From Nitrospirae bacterium GWB2_47_37 (GTDB lineage Bacteria; Nitrospirota; Thermodesulfovibrionia; Thermodesulfovibrionales; Dissulfurispiraceae), in NCBI GenBank assembly GCA_001803635.1, contig MHDU01000040.1:1-40543 (forward strand): 40,543 nucleotides of DNA. Direction: 5' to 3'. Each line of letters opens with the position of its first letter. The stretch's first letter is position 1. Position numbers and translations under genes: made by a program. The notes under the pieces are model-generated. The model had not been told where the DNA came from. It made no database searches and saw only the letters and a program-made list of their open reading frames with translations. Shown piece by piece: positions 26,923-36,087 of this stretch.

Positions 26923-28099
26923 GAAAATTGAAGAGATTGAAGAATCTGACCTGCAATCCTTGATTGACAATAAGGTTCTTGAAAGTAAAACTATCGAGTA
27001 TAAAAGAGAACTACCGAATAATTCTGATTCCTCTAAAAAAGAATTCCTTGCAGATGTAACTTCATTCGCGAATAGTAGCGGCGGCGATTTGATCGTTGGC
27101 ATTGAGCAGAATAATCAGATAGGAAAGCCAAAAGAAATTTGTGGTATAGGGATTGAGAATGCTGACAAAGAAAAAACGAGACTTGATGACATTATAAGAA
27201 CAGGCATTGAACCTCGGATATTATCTGTTTCTATACAAGCAATTCCCTTGGAAAATTCAAATTTTGCTTTCATAATCCGAATTCCAAAAAGCTGGAATGG
27301 GCCGCATAGGGTTATTTTGGGAGGGCATGCTAAATTTTATGCTCGGAATTCATCTGGCAAATATGAGATGGATGTTGATGAACTTAGAGTAGCTTTTAAT
27401 TTAAGTGAAACATTAACGGATAGGATAAGAAATTTCCGGTTAGATAGAATTGCAAAGGTTCAAGCAAATGAAACACCAGTGCCTCTTGGATCACCACACA
27501 GAGTTGTTCTCCATCTTATTCATGGTAACGCCTTTAACCCGTCCGTAAAGTTTGATGTTAATAGCATTTACGCAAGTTGGCATGACAAACTGCCCTTAAT
27601 TTATAGGTCTACTTTAAATGGCAGATACAATCTGGATGGATTATTTACTTACTCTAATGCTGATGATGGTAAGCACAGCGCTTATACGCAGCTTTATAGA
27701 AATGGAATCATTGAGGCTGTCGATACACAAATGCTTGCTCCAAGAGAACAAAATGGTGTTATATTGAAGTACATCTCATCTGTTTTATTTGAAGGAAAAC
27801 TAATTCAAGCGACGACACGCTATCTGAATCTCATGTCTGAATTGGCTGTTGAACCGCCAATATTTATATTTCTGAGCTTGTTAAATGTTAAAGATTATAC
27901 AATTCCTGGTAATATTTATAATGATTTTTCAACATGCCCCGTTGATCGCAACATGCTTTTGCTCCCTGCTGAAATTATTGAGTCGTATGGAGTCGAAACT
28001 ACAACTATATTAAAACCTATATTTGATTTAGTATGGAATGCTTGTGGCGAGCCGAGATCGTTGAACTTTGATGAAAATGGTAACTGGATTGCAAAATGA
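26912..28099 (+). CDS. AlbA_2 (Schlafen-type) domain protein
   Basis: 395 aa. The N-terminal third (about 20-165) has the AlbA_2 signature: ESKTIEYKRELP, then EFLADVTSFANSSGGDLIVGIE (44-65), IEPRI and FYARNSSGKYEMDVDELR. The remaining 230 residues are not assigned to a family. AlbA_2 proteins bind nucleic acid and occur in transcription regulators and in several phage-defence systems. Codon use is clearly AT-richer than both flanks, indicating horizontal acquisition. It overlaps the small membrane protein gene upstream and a methyltransferase fragment downstream, so it looks like the middle of a broken gene cassette. Confidence 0.8.
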   Translation: MISKKIEEIEESDLQSLIDNKVLESKTIEYKRELPNNSDSSKKEFLADVTSFANSSGGDLIVGIEQNNQIGKPKEICGIGIENADKEKTRLDDIIRTGIEPRILSVSIQAIPLENSNFAFIIRIPKSWNGPHRVILGGHAKFYARNSSGKYEMDVDELRVAFNLSETLTDRIRNFRLDRIAKVQANETPVPLGSPHRVVLHLIHGNAFNPSVKFDVNSIYASWHDKLPLIYRSTLNGRYNLDGLFTYSNADDGKHSAYTQLYRNGIIEAVDTQMLAPREQNGVILKYISSVLFEGKLIQATTRYLNLMSELAVEPPIFIFLSLLNVKDYTIPGNIYNDFSTCPVDRNMLLLPAEIIESYGVETTTILKPIFDLVWNACGEPRSLNFDENGNWIAK

Positions 28100-28170
28100 A
28101 TCCTACCCCCACCATAATCCTCGGCGACAGCCGCCGCATGAGCGAGCTTAAGGACGAGGATAACAACCCT
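28096..28170 (+). pseudogene. N-terminal remnant of a site-specific DNA methyltransferase
   Basis: An ATG overlapping the AlbA_2 stop (ATGA) opens MNPTPTIILGDSRRMSELKD, which looks like the start of N4/N6 DNA methyltransferases (IILGDxRxM then a TSPPY motif). The expected TSPPYW never appears; the frame becomes unrelated sequence and runs into the antisense of the DUF3617-like gene before stopping at 28246. Recognition rests on about 20 residues. Confidence 0.4.
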
Positions 28171-28174
28171 ACCC

Positions 28175-28600
28175 TTACTTGCACTCCCCTACTCTCTTGC
28201 CGCTCATATGCTGGGTCATTTTCATCTTGCCCTGCCCCGGCTGGTTGACCGTCATATCGATCGTTCCGTCGAATTTATCTTTTTTGTATGTCACCTTGCC
28301 CGAGCTTTCTGCGGTAGTTCCGTCCTTATCCCTGCATTGTATGGTCCACGATACCGTATTGCCGCTTGTCTTTGAGTTGATAATCTTGCAGTCCTGATTT
28401 TTTTCAGGCTTCTGGGGTATGATGTCTTTCTTTGTTATGCACTGGGTATGGGTCATAGGAGGCATCTGCATCGGCATGCCTGGCATATCCATTTTTACGG
28501 TGATCTCCCATAATCCGTCGCGCATGTCCAACTCCGCAAAAGAGAACGATACGGATAATAAAATAATAAATAATGCCGCAAGCAGTGTCCTGATAAACAT
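28175..28600 (-). CDS. DUF3617 family exported protein
   Basis: 141 aa with a signal peptide (MFIRTLLAALFIILLSVSFSFA) and ribosome site GGGGGG at good spacing. The mature part shows the family opening RDGLWEITVKMDMPGMPMQMPPMTHTQCITKKD, two Cys pairs likely to form disulfides (Cys-53/Cys-66 region and QCRD/ECK), and TAESSGKVTYKKDKFDGTIDM. Function unknown; periplasmic. Its 3' end lies at the right edge of the AT-rich insertion. Confidence 0.8.
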   Translation of the reverse strand: MFIRTLLAALFIILLSVSFSFAELDMRDGLWEITVKMDMPGMPMQMPPMTHTQCITKKDIIPQKPEKNQDCKIINSKTSGNTVSWTIQCRDKDGTTAESSGKVTYKKDKFDGTIDMTVNQPGQGKMKMTQHMSGKRVGECK

Positions 28601-28631
28601 TTTTACCCCCCTTTTCGATAAACGATTTTTC

Positions 28632-28802
28632 TTACTTTATTTCAACAGCTTCTTCAACGAGCATTACAGGTATATCGTCTTTAATCGGATACATGCGCTT
28701 GCATTTGTCGCAGACAAGGCCGCTTTCAGCCTCTTTGTAGATCAGATCACCCTTGCATTTCGGACAAGCAAGAATGTCGAGCAGGTCTTTGCTTATTGCC
28801 AT
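28632..28802 (-). CDS. Trm112 family (UPF0434) small zinc protein
   Basis: 56 aa: MAISKDLLDILACPKCKGDL, then LVCDKCKRMYPIKDDIPVML. Two CxxC pairs form a zinc ribbon; LLDILACPxCKG and YPIxDDIPVML are the YcaR/Trm112 signatures. It starts 1 nt after the gltX stop, after GGGGGAT within gltX, so it is translated from the gltX message. Eukaryotic Trm112 activates methyltransferases; bacterial role is not established. Confidence 0.92.
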   Translation of the reverse strand: MAISKDLLDILACPKCKGDLIYKEAESGLVCDKCKRMYPIKDDIPVMLVEEAVEIK

Positions 28803-28803
28803 T

Positions 28804-30216
28804 TTATCCCCCGATGACTTTTGATAGTCTCTTTATTACTTTATCTTTTCCCACAATCTCCAGAACCTCAAAAAGGCCGGGGCTTGCGGTGCCTCCTGTT
28901 ACGGCAACCCTCACAGGCTGTGCTATTGCGCCGAGCTTTATCTCGCGTTCGTCCGCGAATGCGTGGAAGACCTTCTCCAGTTCCGCTGCCGTAAAATCGG
29001 AGAGTCCTGAAAGGATTACATTCAGTTCCGACAGGTATTTTAAATTCTCCGGCTTTAAAAATTTATCCTTAGCCTTTGGATCTATCTCAACATATTCTAA
29101 GATATAGTACTTCAGCGACGATACAAGCTCGACGAGCGTCCGGCTCCTCTCTTTCAGGGTATTGACCGCTTTTGAAAGCCATTCCATGTCGATATGCCGG
29201 CCTTCGGATATGATGCCTTCTTTGATCAGGAACGGGATTGCCGTTTCCGCAAGGCCCCTCGCCTCCTCTTTCATTATATACTGGCTGTTGAGCCATAAAA
29301 GCTTTTCGGGGTTAAAGACCGCGGCTGATTTCCCGACGTTCTCCATTGAAAAATATTGAATTAATTCCTCCCGCGTGAAAACCTCCTGATCCCCGCAAGA
29401 CCAGCCGAGCCTGACGAGGTAATTGACGAGCGCATCAGGGAGGTAACCCATATCCTTATATGCCATTACTGATGTCGCCCCGTGTCTTTTGCTCAGCCTC
29501 GCCTTGTCGGCTCCCAATATCATGGGCAGGTGCGCGAACTGAGGCGGCTCCCATCCGAATGCCTTGTATATGTGGATTTGTTTGGGGGTATTATTTATAT
29601 GGTCATCGCCCCTGATAATATGGGTTATTTTCATGTCGATGTCATCGACTACTACCACAAAGTTGTAGGTAGGAGCGCCGTCGGAACGGAGGATTATAAG
29701 GTCCTCCAGCACATTATTTTCGAACTCTATCGGCCCCTTAATAAGATCGTTTACAATTGTAGCGCCTTCCTGAGGCATCTTGAATCTTACGGCACACGGC
29801 TTGTCCGGTATGGGCTCCGCTAAATTCCTGCACCTGCCGTCGTATTTGGGGGGCTTACCCTGCGCGAGGGCCTCCTGCCTGCGCTGCTCAAGCTCTTCCG
29901 GAGAGCAATAACACCTGTATGCCTTCCCTTCCAACAACAGCCTTTCCACATAGTTTCTATATATATCAAAGCGGTCTGTCTGCCTGTATGGACCCTCATC
30001 CCAATCGAGCTTCAGCCATCTCATGCCCTCGACTATGGCCTCTATGTATTCTTCCGTTGAGCGGCCGGTATCGGTATCCTCTATCCTGAGGATAAAAGTC
30101 CCGCCGTGATGCCTTGCGAACAGCCAGTTGAACAGCGCGGTCCGCGCCCCTCCGACATGAAGGTGCCCTGTGGGGCTCGGGGCAAATCTGACTCTAACTG
30201 TGTTTTTTGTATCCAT
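28804..30216 (-). CDS. gltX: Glutamyl-tRNA synthetase
   Basis: 470 aa class I synthetase: RFAPSPTGHLHVGGARTALFNW at the N-terminus (the HIGH-type motif), Cys residues in YRCYCSPEELEQRR and YDGRC of the zinc-like insertion, ADKARLSKRHGAT (the KMSKS-type motif) and an anticodon-binding C-terminal domain. Glutamylates tRNA-Glu, and possibly tRNA-Gln if GatCAB is present (not seen). Followed directly by the Trm112-like gene. Confidence 0.97.
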   Translation of the reverse strand: MDTKNTVRVRFAPSPTGHLHVGGARTALFNWLFARHHGGTFILRIEDTDTGRSTEEYIEAIVEGMRWLKLDWDEGPYRQTDRFDIYRNYVERLLLEGKAYRCYCSPEELEQRRQEALAQGKPPKYDGRCRNLAEPIPDKPCAVRFKMPQEGATIVNDLIKGPIEFENNVLEDLIILRSDGAPTYNFVVVVDDIDMKITHIIRGDDHINNTPKQIHIYKAFGWEPPQFAHLPMILGADKARLSKRHGATSVMAYKDMGYLPDALVNYLVRLGWSCGDQEVFTREELIQYFSMENVGKSAAVFNPEKLLWLNSQYIMKEEARGLAETAIPFLIKEGIISEGRHIDMEWLSKAVNTLKERSRTLVELVSSLKYYILEYVEIDPKAKDKFLKPENLKYLSELNVILSGLSDFTAAELEKVFHAFADEREIKLGAIAQPVRVAVTGGTASPGLFEVLEIVGKDKVIKRLSKVIGG

Positions 30217-30392
30217 AAGGGCTCTATTATAACCGATTTATCATATTTGTCCCAAATAATCGATAGATACGTAAGGTATATGGCTCAATTTCTTTGCAAA
30301 AAAATAGAGTCGTATGCCTTAGATCGAGCCTTTACAGACCTGAACCGTATGTGTTAACCTAATTACCTGAAAATAAGCAGAAAGGTGGTGAT

Positions 30393-30665
30393 ATGACAAT
30401 GCTTGATACGGTAAAAAAGAGGGGGATCATCGAATCCTATAAGATCCATGATCACGACACAGGCTCGCCGGAGGTGCAGATTGCCCTGTTGAGCGAAAGG
30501 ATAAGCTATCTTACGGAGCACTTTAAGACCCACAAGAAAGACCATCACTCACGCAGGGGGCTCTTAAAACTCGTTTCACAGAGGAAGAGACTTCTCGGTT
30601 ATCTTAAGACTTCCGACAAAGGCCGCTATAATACTGTTATAGAACGACTTGGAATCAGGAAATAG
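30393..30665 (+). CDS. rpsO: 30S ribosomal protein S15
   Basis: 90 aa, exactly S15 length: [49 protein letters not shown] is the near-universal S15 core. AAAGGTGGTG precedes the ATG. Binds 16S rRNA and usually represses its own mRNA. First gene of the rpsO-pnp-M16 cluster found in many bacteria. Confidence 0.98.
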   Translation: MTMLDTVKKRGIIESYKIHDHDTGSPEVQIALLSERISYLTEHFKTHKKDHHSRRGLLKLVSQRKRLLGYLKTSDKGRYNTVIERLGIRK

Positions 30666-30705
30666 CCCGCGGGAAATACAAATTAAGGAGACGGAAAAAC
30701 AATTG

Positions 30706-32820
30706 ATGACAAATGTAGAACTTGAGATTAAAGGTAAGCGTCTGGTTCTTGAGACCGGTCAAATGGCTAAGCAGTCGGGCGGCGCAGTTGTAGTAAAGTA
30801 CGGAGATACGGTTGTTCTCGCAACGGCAGTTGCGGATAAAAGGGTAAAGGAGGGGCTGGATTTTTTTCCCCTCACCATTGATTATCAGGAGAGAACCTAT
30901 GCCGCGGGCAAAATCCCCGGCGGTTTTTTTAAACGTGAAGGCAGGCCTTCCGAAAAAGAGGTATTGACATCCCGCCTTATTGACAGGCCGCTCAGACCTC
31001 TCTTCCCTAAGGGATTTTATTCTGAGACACAGGGCATAGTCTCGGTGCTCTCATACGGCAGTGAAAATGTCGCGGATATTTTAGGCATTATCGGAATGTC
31101 CGCTGCCGTGCATATATCCGATGTCCCCTTTGACGGGCCTGTCGGAGCGGTAAGGGTGGGGATGATTGACGGCAATTTAGTGATCAATCCCGACAATACC
31201 GAAATCGAAAGGCTTGAGCTTAACCTCGTTGTGGCCGGTACGGCGGATGCCGTCATCATGGTTGAAGGAGGAGGCGCGGAGGTATCCGAATCATCCCTCC
31301 TTGAGGCTATTGATTTTGCCCACGCGGAGATCAAACGCATTACGGTGCTGCAAAGCGAACTCAGGGACAAGGCCGGAAAAGCAAAAAGGCCGCTCAAACC
31401 CGTTGAAGAAAAATTGACGCTCAAACAAGAAGTAAGAGCCTTTGTTGCAGACAGGCTTAAGGAAGCGATCAGCATTCCCGGAAAACATCAGAGGCAGGAA
31501 GCCCTTAACATAATCCTTGAAGATGCAGTTAAACATTTCAACACCACTGAAAACGCGGCGCGGCTTTCAGGCGACACCGGAAAAGATTTGACGAGAGATA
31601 TAGCAAACGCCTTTGACTCTTACGAGAAAGAGATCGTCAGGAATATGATTATCAGTGAGGGAATAAGGTCTGACGGCAGAAAAACCGATGAGATCAGGCC
31701 GATATCCTGTCATCTCGGTTTTCTCCCGCGCGTGCACGGCTCGGCTCTTTTTATCAGGGGCGAGACACAGGCGCTTGCCGTAGCGACACTCGGCACATCG
31801 GATGACGAACAGAAGATCGACTCCCTTGACGGAGAAATGTATAAAACATTCATGCTTCATTACAACTTCCCGCCGTTCAGCGTCGGAGAGGTGAAACCCC
31901 TCCGCTCTCCGGGCAGAAGAGAGATAGGGCACGGAGCGCTCGCGGAGAGGGCATTGAAGTATGTAATCCCTTCAAAAGAGGTATTCCCCTATACTATAAG
32001 GATAGTGTCTGACATCCTCGAATCGAACGGCTCATCCTCTATGGCTACCGTATGCGGGGCAACGCTGTCCATGATGGACGCGGGCGTGCCGCTTTCCGCG
32101 CCTGTCGCGGGCATTGCGATGGGGCTTATTAAGGAAGAAGAAAACGTGGTCGTCCTTACGGATATTTTAGGACTCGAAGACCACCTCGGCGATATGGATT
32201 TCAAGGTTGCCGGCACCGAAAAGGGCATTACAGCCTTCCAGATGGATTGCAAGATCAGCGGCGTGAGCAGGGCAATTATGGGAACGGCGCTTGAACAGGC
32301 TAAAAGCGGGAGGCTCCATATCCTCGGTAAAATGAAAGAAGCGCTGCCTTCCGCGAGAGAGAACCTGTCTCCGCATGCTCCGAGGATATATACCATACAG
32401 ATAAAACAGGACAAAATAAGGGATGTCATAGGCACCGGCGGAAAGGTCATCCGCAGCATCATCGAACAGACCGGCGCGAAGATAAACGTAGAAGACAGCG
32501 GTTTGATCAGCATAGCGTCTTCGGACGAAGAATCGGCAAAAAAGGCCATAGAAATAATAACCGGCATAACAACCGAGGCCGAACTCGGGAAAATATACAT
32601 GGGCAAAGTGGTGAGGATAGCCGACTTCGGAGCCTTTGTGGAAATACTTCCGGGAACCGACGGCCTTTTGCACATATCGCAGATATCGGATAAGCGCATA
32701 GCGAAAGTTACGGACGAAATCAATCTCGGCGACGAGGTAATGGTCAAGGTTATTGAAATAGATCCTCAAGGAAGGATCAGGCTCAGCAGAAAAGAGGCGA
32801 TGCGGCAACAAACATCTTAA
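30706..32820 (+). CDS. pnp: Polyribonucleotide nucleotidyltransferase (PNPase)
   Basis: 704 aa from ATG 30706 (MTNVELEIKGKRLVLETG), where family members begin; AAGGAG lies 15 nt upstream, and a TTG one codon earlier would be slightly better placed. Two RNase PH domains, the second with FLPRVHGSALFIRGETQALAVATLGT and MDFKVAGTEKGITAFQMDCKISG, then a KH domain (IRDVIGTGGKVIRSIIEQTGAKINVED) and an S1 domain (GKVVRIADFGAFVEILPGTDGLLHISQ). Degrades mRNA phosphorolytically. Follows rpsO by 40 nt. Confidence 0.97.
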   Translation: MTNVELEIKGKRLVLETGQMAKQSGGAVVVKYGDTVVLATAVADKRVKEGLDFFPLTIDYQERTYAAGKIPGGFFKREGRPSEKEVLTSRLIDRPLRPLFPKGFYSETQGIVSVLSYGSENVADILGIIGMSAAVHISDVPFDGPVGAVRVGMIDGNLVINPDNTEIERLELNLVVAGTADAVIMVEGGGAEVSESSLLEAIDFAHAEIKRITVLQSELRDKAGKAKRPLKPVEEKLTLKQEVRAFVADRLKEAISIPGKHQRQEALNIILEDAVKHFNTTENAARLSGDTGKDLTRDIANAFDSYEKEIVRNMIISEGIRSDGRKTDEIRPISCHLGFLPRVHGSALFIRGETQALAVATLGTSDDEQKIDSLDGEMYKTFMLHYNFPPFSVGEVKPLRSPGRREIGHGALAERALKYVIPSKEVFPYTIRIVSDILESNGSSSMATVCGATLSMMDAGVPLSAPVAGIAMGLIKEEENVVVLTDILGLEDHLGDMDFKVAGTEKGITAFQMDCKISGVSRAIMGTALEQAKSGRLHILGKMKEALPSARENLSPHAPRIYTIQIKQDKIRDVIGTGGKVIRSIIEQTGAKINVEDSGLISIASSDEESAKKAIEIITGITTEAELGKIYMGKVVRIADFGAFVEILPGTDGLLHISQISDKRIAKVTDEINLGDEVMVKVIEIDPQGRIRLSRKEAMRQQTS

Positions 32821-32822
32821 GA

Positions 32823-32859
32823 GTTGAGGAGTCAAGAGTTATTGGGTTGACTCCTCAAC
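32823..32859. repeat. 13-bp perfect inverted repeat between pnp and the M16 gene
   Basis: GTTGAGGAGTCAA (32823-32835) pairs with TTGACTCCTCAAC (32847-32859) around an 11-nt loop, 3 nt after the pnp stop. No T run follows, so it is more likely a 3'-end stabilising or REP-type hairpin than an intrinsic terminator. Related gagtt/aactc repeats continue to 32882. Confidence 0.7.
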
Positions 32860-32890
32860 GTAAACCCTTAACTCTTTAACTCGTTTAATT

Positions 32891-34135
32891 ATGTTTACAA
32901 AACGCCACCTCGATAACGGCATCCCGGTTGTGATGGAGCAATTAAAGAACTTCCGCTCCGTCATACTGGGCGTATGGGTCAAGGTCGGCTCCCGCAGCGA
33001 AACACCCGATAAGAGCGGTATCTCCCACTTTCTCGAACACATGTTTTTCAAGGGCACGAAAAAACGCACCCCAACGGATATCTCCATAGACATAGACTCC
33101 CTCGGCGGTGACCTCAATGCCTTCACATCGAGAGAGAACACCGCTTTTTATGTAAAGGTGCTTGATGAATATATAGACAAGGGCATCGAACTGCTTTCGG
33201 ACATCTTCATGCATTCCACATTCTCCGGAGAAGAACTCGAAAAAGAAAAGGGCGTTATAAAGGAAGAGATAAAGTTGGTTGAAGATACGCCGGACGACTA
33301 TATCCATGACCTTTTCAGCAAGACGGTATGGGGAGATGTGGGCCTCGGGCAGCCTATTTTGGGCAGGCGCGATACCGTTAAGGCGATGACGCGCGATGAT
33401 CTGACCAATCATGTAAGGAAGTATTACGGCACGGCCGATACGGTTGTTGCGTGCGCGGGCAATTTCGAACCGGACCGTGTGGTAAACCTGCTCAACCATC
33501 ACCTCGGAGGCCTCAGGAGAGGCTCGGAGCCCGAAATGTTCTCACCCCCGGCATTTAAAAGCGAAGTCGCCGTTTATCCGAAAGACCTTTCCGAAACCCA
33601 TATATGTTTCGGCGTGGAGGGGATTTCATATGCGAGCGAGGATCGCTATGTCTTAGCCATTTTGAATTCCATCCTCGGTTCGAGCGTAAGCTCCCGCCTA
33701 TTTCAGGAAATAAGGGAGAAAAAAGGATACGCGTATTCCATATATTCATTCGCGTCGTCTTACAAAGACGCCGGGCTCTGGGCCGTATACGCCGGAACCG
33801 GCAGGAAAAAGGCCGTAACAGTTACCGAACTTATAGTCAAAGAGATGAAGGGGCTTTATGAGACCCTTTCTGATGTGGAATTGAGAAGGGCGAAGGATCA
33901 GCTCAAGGGGAACCTGGTGCTCGGCCTCGAATCGACGAGCAGCAGGATGCAGAGCATAGCCCGTCAGGAAATATATTACGGAAAATATTTTCCGCAGAAA
34001 GAGATAATGAAGGAAATAGAGAGCGTAACGCTCAAGCAGATAAAGGATCTGTCATACCGGCTTATCAATCAGGGCAAGATGTGCCTGACTGTTTTCGGCC
34101 GGGTGAAAGGGGAAGATTTCAAAGGACTGTTTTAA
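32891..34135 (+). CDS. M16 family zinc peptidase (cytosolic)
   Basis: 414 aa with the inverted zinc motif HFLEH (His46, Glu49, His50) and downstream glutamates in KGVIKEEIKLVEDTPDD, so probably active. No signal peptide, in contrast to the two M16 proteins further downstream. It resembles the processing-peptidase-like protein encoded next to pnp in many genomes (YmxG/MlpA). No ribosome site is obvious. Its stop overlaps the recN start by one base. Confidence 0.92.
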   Translation: MFTKRHLDNGIPVVMEQLKNFRSVILGVWVKVGSRSETPDKSGISHFLEHMFFKGTKKRTPTDISIDIDSLGGDLNAFTSRENTAFYVKVLDEYIDKGIELLSDIFMHSTFSGEELEKEKGVIKEEIKLVEDTPDDYIHDLFSKTVWGDVGLGQPILGRRDTVKAMTRDDLTNHVRKYYGTADTVVACAGNFEPDRVVNLLNHHLGGLRRGSEPEMFSPPAFKSEVAVYPKDLSETHICFGVEGISYASEDRYVLAILNSILGSSVSSRLFQEIREKKGYAYSIYSFASSYKDAGLWAVYAGTGRKKAVTVTELIVKEMKGLYETLSDVELRRAKDQLKGNLVLGLESTSSRMQSIARQEIYYGKYFPQKEIMKEIESVTLKQIKDLSYRLINQGKMCLTVFGRVKGEDFKGLF

Positions 34136-35799
34136 TGCTTCGCGAACTGAGAATCAGAAATTTCACCATAATAGACGACCTCTCAATTCATTTCGATTCA
34201 GGCCTGAATGTGCTTACCGGCGAGACAGGCGCCGGAAAATCCATAATAGTTGACGCCATAGGACTCGTCCTCGGAGACAAGGCATCCGCCGACATGATAA
34301 AGGCCGGCAGCAAAGAGGCGGGCATCGAAGCGTACTTCGACAATTCAAACCATCCCTCGCTGAAAGAGCTTTCCATAGAGAGCGATGAAGGCATAACCGT
34401 AAGAAGAAACGTGTCCTCCCAAGGCAAGGGCAGGGCTTACATAAACGATACCTCGATAAGTCTTCAGACCCTTGCCGGCATAGGCGAAAGCCTTATTAAT
34501 ATCCACGGCCAGCACGAACATCAGGGGCTCTTAAAAAAAGAGAGCCATCTCATATTGCTGGACGGCTTCGCGGGACTGACCGGAGAAGCCGCCTCATTGA
34601 AGGCCGTCTACGATGAAGTCTTGGAACTCAGGAATAATGTCAATCGGCTTAAGGAGCGCATCAGGGAGAGGAGCCAAAGGATAGAATTTCTGAGATTCCA
34701 GATAAACGAAATAGATGCCGCAAACCTCAAACCCGGAGAAAAAGAGGCAATAGAAGAGGAGATGAAGATCCTGCTCAACCTTAATAAGCTAAAGGAGTCT
34801 TCAGAGACGGCATATAGCCTTATCTATGAATCTCAAGGCTCGTGCATCGAGCAGATGTCACAGGCATTGTCGAGGATAAGGGATATGGCCGGATTCGACG
34901 CCGGCGCTAAGGAGCTTTTAGATATAATGGAGACGACTATTCCACAGATAGAGGACGCCGCCCTGCTTCTCAGGAAATTTAAGGACAAATACGACATAGA
35001 CCCGCAAAGGCTTACGGAGCTTGACGAAAGGCTCGATCTCATAAAGAGGCTCGAAAAGAAATACGGCGAAGGCGTTGACGCGATACTTAAATACAGGGGA
35101 ACTTCGGAAGAAGAATTGAATGGGCTAGTCACCGCTGAAGAGCGGCAGGAGAGCCTTCAGGCAGGGCTCGACGCGAAGGAAAACGAGATTAAGGCAATGT
35201 CGGACAGACTGTCCGATAAACGGATTGCCGCCGCAAAAAAGATGGAAAAGGCAATATTGGGAGAGCTTCATGACCTCGGATTTCAAAAGGCGGATTTCAA
35301 AGTCGATATAAAAAAGAGGATCGATATTTCAGCGCACGGTATGGATGATGTGGAGTTTTTGTTCAGCGCTAATCCGGGAGAGCCTCCGAGGCCGTTGATT
35401 AAGGTAGCGTCGGGCGGCGAGTTGTCGAGGATAATGCTCGCCTTGAAATGCATGGAAACAAGTCATCAGCCGGCAGTCGAAAGTTCTAAACTCCGGACCC
35501 TTATCTTTGACGAGGTGGATGCCGGCATAGGCGGCGTTACCGCGCAGCATGTGGGGAAGCGGTTGAAGGAAATCGCCGGTAATTATCAGGTGCTCTGCAT
35601 AACCCACCTGCCGCAGATAGCGGCTCTGGCTGACAATCACCTGAAGGTTGAAAAGATCATGGGCAGCGATGCGGTGAAGGTGAATGTCGAACCCTTGACC
35701 GGCGGAAAGAGGCATGATGAGATCGCGCGTATGCTGAGCGGAAAGATTACGGACAGCTCTCTTAAACACGCGCGGGAGTTGCTCGGAGCCCGGATCTGA
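34135..35799 (+). CDS. recN: DNA repair protein RecN
   Basis: 554-aa SMC-like ATPase: N-terminal Walker A GETGAGKS (29-36) in the signature LRELRIRNFTIIDDLSIHF, Q-loop GQHEHQGLL, long coiled coils (about 150-390), then the ABC signature VASGGELSRIMLALK, Walker B TLIFDEVDAGIGG and the switch QVLCITHLPQIAALAD. Gathers double-strand break ends for RecA repair. Start chosen at the family-conserved Met; it shares one base with the M16 stop. Confidence 0.96.
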   Translation: MLRELRIRNFTIIDDLSIHFDSGLNVLTGETGAGKSIIVDAIGLVLGDKASADMIKAGSKEAGIEAYFDNSNHPSLKELSIESDEGITVRRNVSSQGKGRAYINDTSISLQTLAGIGESLINIHGQHEHQGLLKKESHLILLDGFAGLTGEAASLKAVYDEVLELRNNVNRLKERIRERSQRIEFLRFQINEIDAANLKPGEKEAIEEEMKILLNLNKLKESSETAYSLIYESQGSCIEQMSQALSRIRDMAGFDAGAKELLDIMETTIPQIEDAALLLRKFKDKYDIDPQRLTELDERLDLIKRLEKKYGEGVDAILKYRGTSEEELNGLVTAEERQESLQAGLDAKENEIKAMSDRLSDKRIAAAKKMEKAILGELHDLGFQKADFKVDIKKRIDISAHGMDDVEFLFSANPGEPPRPLIKVASGGELSRIMLALKCMETSHQPAVESSKLRTLIFDEVDAGIGGVTAQHVGKRLKEIAGNYQVLCITHLPQIAALADNHLKVEKIMGSDAVKVNVEPLTGGKRHDEIARMLSGKITDSSLKHARELLGARI

Positions 35800-35816
35800 G
35801 GTAAACTATTAAAGAC

Positions 35817-36074
35817 ATGAATAAATGCGCGGCAGGGATGCCGAAGGCTGCAAAAAAGAAGGCTAAAGGCAAGATTGTTATCGACATGGAATTATGCAAG
35901 GGCTGCAAGTATTGCATTATGGCATGCCCTAAAGGATCGATAGCGATAGGCAGGAAGTTCAACGGCATGGGTTATTTCCCGGCGCATTTCGAACATCCCG
36001 AAAAATGCACCGGCTGCGCCATGTGCGCCAATGTGTGTCCTGAAATCGCAATAGAGGTATGGAGAGAAGAATAA
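35817..36074 (+). CDS. 2x[4Fe-4S] ferredoxin, 2-oxoacid oxidoreductase delta-subunit type
   Basis: 85 aa with two cluster motifs, CKGCKYCIMACP and CTGCAMCANVCP, and a basic N-terminal tail. This is the KorD/PorD form, which normally opens a korDABC operon for 2-oxoglutarate or 2-oxoisovalerate:ferredoxin oxidoreductase. No alpha, beta or gamma gene follows; a selenoprotein gene does, 13 nt later. Either an orphan electron carrier or a detached subunit. Confidence 0.85.
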   Translation: MNKCAAGMPKAAKKKAKGKIVIDMELCKGCKYCIMACPKGSIAIGRKFNGMGYFPAHFEHPEKCTGCAMCANVCPEIAIEVWREE

Positions 36075-36087
36075 ATGGAGGTATTTT

